A stretch of 64,000 bases of DNA, taken from Paraburkholderia haematera. Lineage in GTDB: Bacteria; Pseudomonadota; Gammaproteobacteria; Burkholderiales; Burkholderiaceae. Below, in pieces: positions 59,609 to 64,000 of this stretch; the stretch's first letter is position 1; the number at the start of each line of letters is the position of its first letter. The DNA is taken from NCBI RefSeq assembly GCF_905220975.1, contig NZ_CAJNBK010000006.1, positions 248,001 to 312,000 of the forward strand. The letters run 5' to 3'. The notes under the pieces are model-generated. The model was not told the DNA's origin. It was given only the letters and a program-made list of their open reading frames with translations, and made no database searches. The position numbers and the translations under genes are program-made.

Positions 59609-60850
59609 CTAGAGCTCGTTGACGAAGATCCGGCCGTCCTTCATGACGAGCGGAATATGCTCGCCCTGGCCTAACAGACAATCGACGGACTTCAGCGGAT
59701 TGCCATCGACCACCAGCACGTCGGCATGGGCACCCGGCATGATTCTGCCGAGCTTGTCCTGCATGCCTAACACTTCCGCGCCAATGAGGGTCGCGCTCGC
59801 GATCACTTCGGCGGGCGACATGACTTCGGCCAGAAGCCGGAATTCGTCGCTTTGCAGACGCTGCGCTTCGCCGAGCAAATCCGTACCGAAGCCCATCTTG
59901 ACCCCGGCGCGCTTCATGATTTCAATCGAATGCATGCCGGCGCCATGCACGTCCGCGACCTTGGCAATGCTTTCCGGCGGCAGCCCATATTTCTCGCCTT
60001 CGCTGGCAAGGGCGTCGTATGTGACGAGGGTTGGCACGACATACGCGCCGTGCTCCGCGACGAGACGGGCGGTCTCATCGTCAATCAGATTGCCATGTTC
60101 GATCGTGCGCACGCCACAGCGCACCGCGCGCGCGATCGTTGCAGGCGTATAGGCATGAGCGAGAACATAGGTGCCGCGTCCCTGCGCTTCGGCGACGATC
60201 GCGCGGATCTCATCTTCTGAATAACCGAATGCGCCGATCGGATCGGTCGGTGAAGCAACACCGCCCGAAGCCATAATCTTGATCTGGTCGGCGCCCATTT
60301 GCAGTTCCTCGCGTACGGCCCGGCGCACTTCGTCGACGCCGTCCGCCACGCGACCAAGGGCGCCCACGCGCACGCAGCATCCGCAAGGTGAATCGGGTGG
60401 CATGTAGTCGGAGCGGGCGCGCGGATCGGCATGACCGCCCGTCTGGCTCAACGCGCGGCCAGAGACGAAGAGCCGTGGACCTTCGATGAGTCCAGACTCG
60501 ACCGCCTGCTTGAACGGGTGCCCGGCACCCCCTGCGTCACGCACGGTGGTGAAACCGCGGCGCAGCATCGCGCGCATGATCGGCACGGCGCGCAGCGTAA
60601 CCAGCACGTTGGGTAGCGTCGCGACGCGCGGCAGGTTGAACTCGACCGCAACGACATGCACATGCAGATCGATCAGACCCGGCATGATCGTTTTGCCTTT
60701 GACGTCAATGACGCACGCGTTGCGGCTCGTTATCGGCTTGTCGGAGACTTCGCGGATGAGGCCGTCCTCGATGAGAACTTCGACGCCTTGGAGGAGATCA
60801 GGATGGGTAGGATCGAGAAGCGCGCCGTTTCGTAGGAGGAAGGTAGTCAA
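59609..60850 (-). CDS. Metal-dependent amidohydrolase (imidazolonepropionase/prolidase-like)
   Basis: 413 residues with the amidohydrolase TIM barrel. GLIDLHVHVV near residue 57 holds the H-x-H pair. The metal-bridging Lys lies in ADQIKIMASGG near 193. The next His residues are in YVLAHAYTP near 233 and IEHGNLI near 254, and the catalytic Asp in MGFGTDLLG near 322. This matches the Xaa-Pro dipeptidase-like group (Sgx9260/Cc2672 type). Start TTG at 60850 is supported by AAGGAG 7 nt upstream. Followed by the MFS transporter, so it probably hydrolyses what that protein imports, perhaps an acyl-amino acid or dipeptide. Confidence 0.88.
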   Translation of the reverse strand: MTTFLLRNGALLDPTHPDLLQGVEVLIEDGLIREVSDKPITSRNACVIDVKGKTIMPGLIDLHVHVVAVEFNLPRVATLPNVLVTLRAVPIMRAMLRRGFTTVRDAGGAGHPFKQAVESGLIEGPRLFVSGRALSQTGGHADPRARSDYMPPDSPCGCCVRVGALGRVADGVDEVRRAVREELQMGADQIKIMASGGVASPTDPIGAFGYSEDEIRAIVAEAQGRGTYVLAHAYTPATIARAVRCGVRTIEHGNLIDDETARLVAEHGAYVVPTLVTYDALASEGEKYGLPPESIAKVADVHGAGMHSIEIMKRAGVKMGFGTDLLGEAQRLQSDEFRLLAEVMSPAEVIASATLIGAEVLGMQDKLGRIMPGAHADVLVVDGNPLKSVDCLLGQGEHIPLVMKDGRIFVNEL

Positions 60851-61259
60851 TGGTTGTCTCCTTCAGGTTTCGATCATAGCGCCCGGCACCGGGCTTAGTA
60901 TCGAGTATGCAGGCTGGCGCATGGAAGCGCTGCCAGGACAATCATCAGGATCAGACGGATACGCATCAAGTATGTACGCTGACGAACACGTGGTGCGAAC
61001 CGATACGAGATCAACGGCCGACGGTTCATGCTGCACTGCGACGACTTCACGGTAGCGCCGTAAAAATATCGAAAAAAGCTTTTCCCACATATTGATCTAT
61101 TGGACACCTCAGCATTAAGATGGGCCCCTTGGCTCGCGATATGCCACCTGAACGCAAGGTGACAGCCCGCGGCAGCCATCCCCGAATCGATCCTGCTCGC
61201 AAAGCGAGGCCAACGGATCAGATTCCCTGCGAAGCACCAGGCTCAGCCAGGAGACGGAG
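60851..61259. other. Gene-free 409 bp
   Basis: Upstream of the amidohydrolase and of the small plus-strand genes. No ORF with family resemblance, and no operator of the TNGTNNNACNA type was seen near the amidohydrolase start. The stretch around 61060-61110 is AT-richer and may hold promoters. Confidence 0.4.
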
Positions 61260-61466
61260 ATGCTCAGTCCACATGAATTCGCGACCCTCATGCTGCTCAA
61301 GGATGCGCCGGATCTGCTGAGTTTGGACGGCGCCGATCTGGAAGCGCTTCTGGACCGCCAGCTCGTTACGCTGGAAAACCTCCCCTCCGGGCAGCAACGC
61401 CCGCTCATTACCGATGACGGACAGATGTTTCTGAAGGCCGCCGCTCGTATTCTGAACGACGAATGA
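61260..61466 (+). CDS. Hypothetical 68-residue protein
   Basis: MLSPHEFATLMLLKDAPDLL opening, then ADLEALLDRQLVTLENLPSGQQRPLITDDGQMFLKAAARILNDE. The pattern helix-helix-hairpin (RQLVTLEN...QRPLITDDGQ) resembles a small winged helix, as in MarR-like or ArsR-like single-wing proteins, but I do not recognise a family. GGAGACGGAG just before the ATG provides a good SD. Codon use is typical of the genome, supporting a real gene. Confidence 0.65.
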   Translation: MLSPHEFATLMLLKDAPDLLSLDGADLEALLDRQLVTLENLPSGQQRPLITDDGQMFLKAAARILNDE

Positions 61467-61506
61467 CACGTATCGCTTGATCGGTTTGACAGTCAAGGAG
61501 TGTTCC

Positions 61507-61665
61507 GTGGCCGAGTCGTGGACAGGAATCGTTGTGGGTCTATGTGGGCTAAGCGCTGCCGTGCTGCTGATCGCCGTTCACTATTGGCGCGAGCTGACGC
61601 GGCGGCGGAAACTCAAGCGGATGGATCATCGCGATTGCTGGGAAGTGATGCGCCATAGGCGCTGA
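61507..61665 (+). CDS. Small single-pass membrane protein, 52 residues
   Basis: GTG at 61507 with AAGGAG 6 nt upstream gives MAESWTGIVVGLCGLSAAVL and a hydrophobic helix at about residues 7-25, followed by a strongly basic tail (ELTRRRKLKRMDHRDCWEVMRHRR). The positive-inside rule puts the C-terminus in the cytoplasm. Unrecognised family. Lies 40 bp after the previous small gene on the same strand, so the two may be co-transcribed. Confidence 0.5.
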   Translation: MAESWTGIVVGLCGLSAAVLLIAVHYWRELTRRRKLKRMDHRDCWEVMRHRR

Positions 61666-61830
61666 GGGCAACTCGCGCGGATTTCCAGACCAGTCCTTTT
61701 CAAATGGACGCGACCGCGTAGCCGAGCCGACTGGATTCGGGCTCAGCGATGCCGGCCTGACTACTGAACGCGTTCGAACCTGTTTGATTCAATCGGACCC
61801 GCAGCACATCAGGTCACAAGAAAGCCGATC

Positions 61831-62238
61831 ATGATCTGGCTAGCCAATACAGTGCTTGTCGTGCATGCGCTGCTTGCGGTTTTCATCGTGTGCGGATTCG
61901 CCGCGATCTGGGTGGGTGCCGGCCTCGGCTGGAAGTGGATACGCCATAAACTTTTCCGGCTCACACATCTGTTCCTCATCGTTATCGTGTCGACCCTCTC
62001 GCTGCTTGGGGTCGCATGTCCGTTGACGACACTTGAAGACTGGCTGCGTACGGGGTCGCTGGAAACGAACGGATTCGCGCAAGGTTTCATCCAGCGTTGG
62101 GTGAGCCGTTTGCTCTTCTACGATTTTCCAGTCTGGGTATTTACGCTCCTGTACGGCGCTTTCGGTCTGGTGGTGTTGCTGACCTGGCGCCTCGTTCCAC
62201 CCCGGAACGCATCTCGAACGAAGGCAACGCGCCGGTGA
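61831..62238 (+). CDS. DUF2784-family membrane protein
   Basis: 135 residues with about four hydrophobic segments. LANTVLVVHALLAVFIVCGF at the start and ACPLTTLEDWLR in the middle (conserved C-P-L-T-x-W-E type motif) are typical of DUF2784. Function of the family is unknown. No clear operon partners: the next gene is 308 bp away. Confidence 0.85.
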   Translation: MIWLANTVLVVHALLAVFIVCGFAAIWVGAGLGWKWIRHKLFRLTHLFLIVIVSTLSLLGVACPLTTLEDWLRTGSLETNGFAQGFIQRWVSRLLFYDFPVWVFTLLYGAFGLVVLLTWRLVPPRNASRTKATRR

Positions 62239-62546
62239 GCGCTCCTCTGCGGCAAACGCACGGCAGCGTGAAATTGCGGCCGGCGTGTCACCGCCTCGTC
62301 TAGAGAAGCTTCAAATTCATTACAGGCATAGCGTTCACTCAATACAGACCATAAATAACTTTTACTTTCCGATTTTCCGTCGCGCCGCCATTGTGTGAAC
62401 CGTACAGCCGGACCAAATAGCCGCGAACCATGCGCTGCGTCGCCGCACGCATGGGAAACATGGTTATCCCTTCAGATGATGATTTATTAAGATTCCTTAA
62501 GAAATCGTTCGTTGATCGGACCAATAAACGGAAAGGAGACAAATCG
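62239..62546. other. Gene-free 308 bp before the lipoprotein gene
   Basis: AT-rich near 62470-62540. Contains no credible ORF. The lipoprotein SD (AAAGGAG, about 62532-62538) is at its end. Promoter elements could not be fixed. Confidence 0.35.
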
Positions 62547-63668
62547 ATGGAAAATCGCGTGAAGATCTTGATGTTGCTCGCTGCGGCCGCATTGGCCGGC
62601 TGCGGAGGTGGAGATAACGTCAGCGCACCGACACCGCCCAAACTACTGACGAACATCGCAGTGCCCAATGCTTCGAGCCCGCCATTCAGTTTCGACATCG
62701 GTTACGTCGAGGCCGGAAAATACTATCTTACTGACCGAAATAACAAAGCAGTCGATGTCGTGGATACCAAGTCGAACACGTTGATCGCCCAGATCCTGGG
62801 GCCATTCATCGGCGCCGGCGCCACGACAAACGAGTCCGGTCCAGACGGAATTGTCGGTATCACCGGCACGAACACGATCTATGTCGGCGACGTGGACTCA
62901 GTCAAAGTGATCGATACGGCTACGCAAGCGACGGTCAACACAATCGCCATCAGTAATTCCGGATCGCGCGTGGATGAGGGTTGCTACGATCCTGACGATC
63001 ATCTCGTCATGTACGCGAGCCCTGGAGACTCGCCGCCGTTCGTCACGTTCATTTCCACGCTGACGCAAAAGGCGGTCGTCAAGCTCCCTTTCAACGGTTC
63101 GTCGGGGCTCGAAGCGTGCACCTATGATCCTGCCTCGAAGAGCTTCCTGATCAACAATGACGGGACCGCTGCGAACCCCGAGGGTGAGCTCGATGTCATT
63201 ACCGCCAGCTCCGCGGTGGCGGGAAGTCCCGCTGTCAGCAAGTCGTTTCCACTAGGGAAATGCGGACCGTCGGGAATCGTGCTGGGCCCGAATAACGACG
63301 TACTCATTGGTTGCGACCCGCGGGCCGGCGACCCTCTCATCACGCTGATTCTCGATCGTTCGAGTGGTGCAATTCAAGCCAGCTTGCCGTTTGGCGGGGT
63401 AGACCAGGTCAATTACGATCCGGCTTCCAATCGCTATTTCCTGCCGGCCCGGCACTATGTGACGAGCGGTACTGCTGCCGCGTCTGGCTTTAGTCCGCAG
63501 ATGGGCGTAATCGATGGCGCGTCACGGCAGTTGCTCTTCAAGATTCCGGTGGGTACAGGCGCACATTCTGTCGCCATCGACAGCGCCCTTGGGCAGGTGT
63601 ACGTGCCGTTCCAGCCCGGCGCGGCGGGCTTTCCCAACGGCGGTATCTCGGTGTTCTCGACCCACTAG
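62547..63668 (+). CDS. Beta-propeller-like lipoprotein
   Basis: 373 residues. The lipoprotein signal MENRVKILMLLAAAALAGCGGG has the lipobox LAGC, with Cys18 as lipidation site. Residues after +2 (Gly) suggest outer-membrane targeting. The rest contains repeated blades of the YVTN/cytochrome D1 type: KYYLTDRNNKAVDVVDTKSNTLIAQI, NTIYVGDVDSVKVIDTATQATVNTI, and HSVAIDSALGQVYVPFQ near the end. Such proteins often bind partners or ligands at the surface; no specific role is evident. ATG at 62547 has AAAGGAG upstream. Confidence 0.85.
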   Translation: MENRVKILMLLAAAALAGCGGGDNVSAPTPPKLLTNIAVPNASSPPFSFDIGYVEAGKYYLTDRNNKAVDVVDTKSNTLIAQILGPFIGAGATTNESGPDGIVGITGTNTIYVGDVDSVKVIDTATQATVNTIAISNSGSRVDEGCYDPDDHLVMYASPGDSPPFVTFISTLTQKAVVKLPFNGSSGLEACTYDPASKSFLINNDGTAANPEGELDVITASSAVAGSPAVSKSFPLGKCGPSGIVLGPNNDVLIGCDPRAGDPLITLILDRSSGAIQASLPFGGVDQVNYDPASNRYFLPARHYVTSGTAAASGFSPQMGVIDGASRQLLFKIPVGTGAHSVAIDSALGQVYVPFQPGAAGFPNGGISVFSTH

Positions 63669-63675
63669 TCTTTCC

Positions 63676-63732
63676 GATGCGGGTCGTGGTCGAGGGGGGC
63701 GGCTCGCTTGCCGCCCATCCGGACCACGCATC
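63676..63732. terminator. Two-part hairpin after the lipoprotein gene
   Basis: Inner stem GGGCGGC/GCCGCCC (63697-63703 with 63710-63716) and outer stems GTGGTC/GACCAC and GATGC/GCATC are nested. No T-run follows, so terminator function is likely but not proven. Confidence 0.45.
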
Positions 63733-63820
63733 GAATTAATGCTAGCGGGCCCATGAGTGCCACACAGCGCCGCGGCCTCGGGTCCACTGCTATCCCCGGG
63801 CTCGCGGCACTCCTAAGCGA

Positions 63821-64000
63821 TTAGAACTGGTGCCGGATGCCGACACGCGCAAGGAGTTGATTCGCGCTCGTCGAGGGCGAATCGGCACCGGTGATGTAGG
63901 CGGTATTCAGCGGCGCCGCCACCGTGCTTCCGCCCGACGCGTGCTGATAAAGCCCTTGCACATAGACGTCCGTACGCAGCGACAGGTTGTAGTCCGCCAT
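63821..64000 (-). CDS. Gram-negative porin, C-terminal fragment (cut by window edge)
   Basis: 59 codons plus TAA are visible: ADYNLSLRTDVYVQGLYQHA, a loop with STVAAPLNTAYITGADSPS, and the final strand LLARVGIRHQF. The TDVYVQ.LYQHA segment parallels TDVYAQAVYQHA of the complete porin at 30280 and the terminal Phe marks an outer-membrane barrel. The 5' part lies beyond the window. Convergent with the lipoprotein gene. Confidence 0.9.
   Translation of the reverse strand: MADYNLSLRTDVYVQGLYQHASGGSTVAAPLNTAYITGADSPSTSANQLLARVGIRHQF

Overview
This is chromosomal DNA of a Burkholderiales bacterium, most likely Paraburkholderia or Burkholderia. The case rests on high GC, strong G/C third-position bias, Gram-negative general porins (one complete, one cut off at the right edge), many LysR-type regulators, and the gene orders rpsU-yqeY-dnaG-rpoD and xseB-ispA-dxs, which are typical of that group. 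No rRNA, CRISPR array, plasmid or phage module is present.

Left part, 1 to about 19.9 kb, is core genome: the 3' part of polA, a type II NADH dehydrogenase, an exported dienelactone hydrolase, a mercaptopyruvate sulfurtransferase preceded by a triplicated 50-bp palindromic repeat, a Rieske oxygenase, the isoprenoid genes xseB-ispA-dxs, folE2, tsaD, a BaiN-like flavoprotein, the macromolecular-synthesis cluster rpsU-yqeY-dnaG-rpoD, and a tRNA with a CAU anticodon and an unusually long variable arm.

The stretch of about 9.6 kb from 19.9 to 29.5 kb looks accessory. It holds two LysR genes, the peroxide-defence pair ohr/ohrR with shared palindromic operators, a tautomerase, an SDR, an MFS exporter, a relic of an MmgE/PrpD gene, a chain of tiny overlapping ORFs, a VOC protein and a nitronate monooxygenase. 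An imperfect copy of the tRNA 3' end followed by a perfect terminator at its right edge suggests old integration at the tRNA gene; no integrase is visible.

From 30 to 47 kb there is a porin, an IS5-type transposase remnant, a Crp/Fnr regulator divergent from an acyl-CoA synthetase, cspA, a LysE exporter, a short H-NS-like protein behind a possible small RNA, and a catabolic block. The block contains pcaHG with divergent pcaQ (protocatechuate), hpd (tyrosine), and the adjacent pair hglS plus a YdiJ-type dehydrogenase, which together would take 2-oxoadipate to 2-oxoglutarate.

From 47 to 64 kb there are an XRE-cupin regulator, an unassigned Fe/2OG-oxygenase-like protein, ppnP, a LysR/SDR/AhpD-like trio, an NnrU protein and an Nramp transporter. 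Then comes a probable catabolic regulon on the minus strand: ABC uptake system, FadR-type regulator, MFS transporter and amidohydrolase, with two matching operators 147 bp apart. The window ends with small membrane or hypothetical proteins, a beta-propeller lipoprotein and the C-terminus of a second porin. Start codons were chosen mainly from Shine-Dalgarno (SD) spacing and remembered family lengths; no database search was possible.
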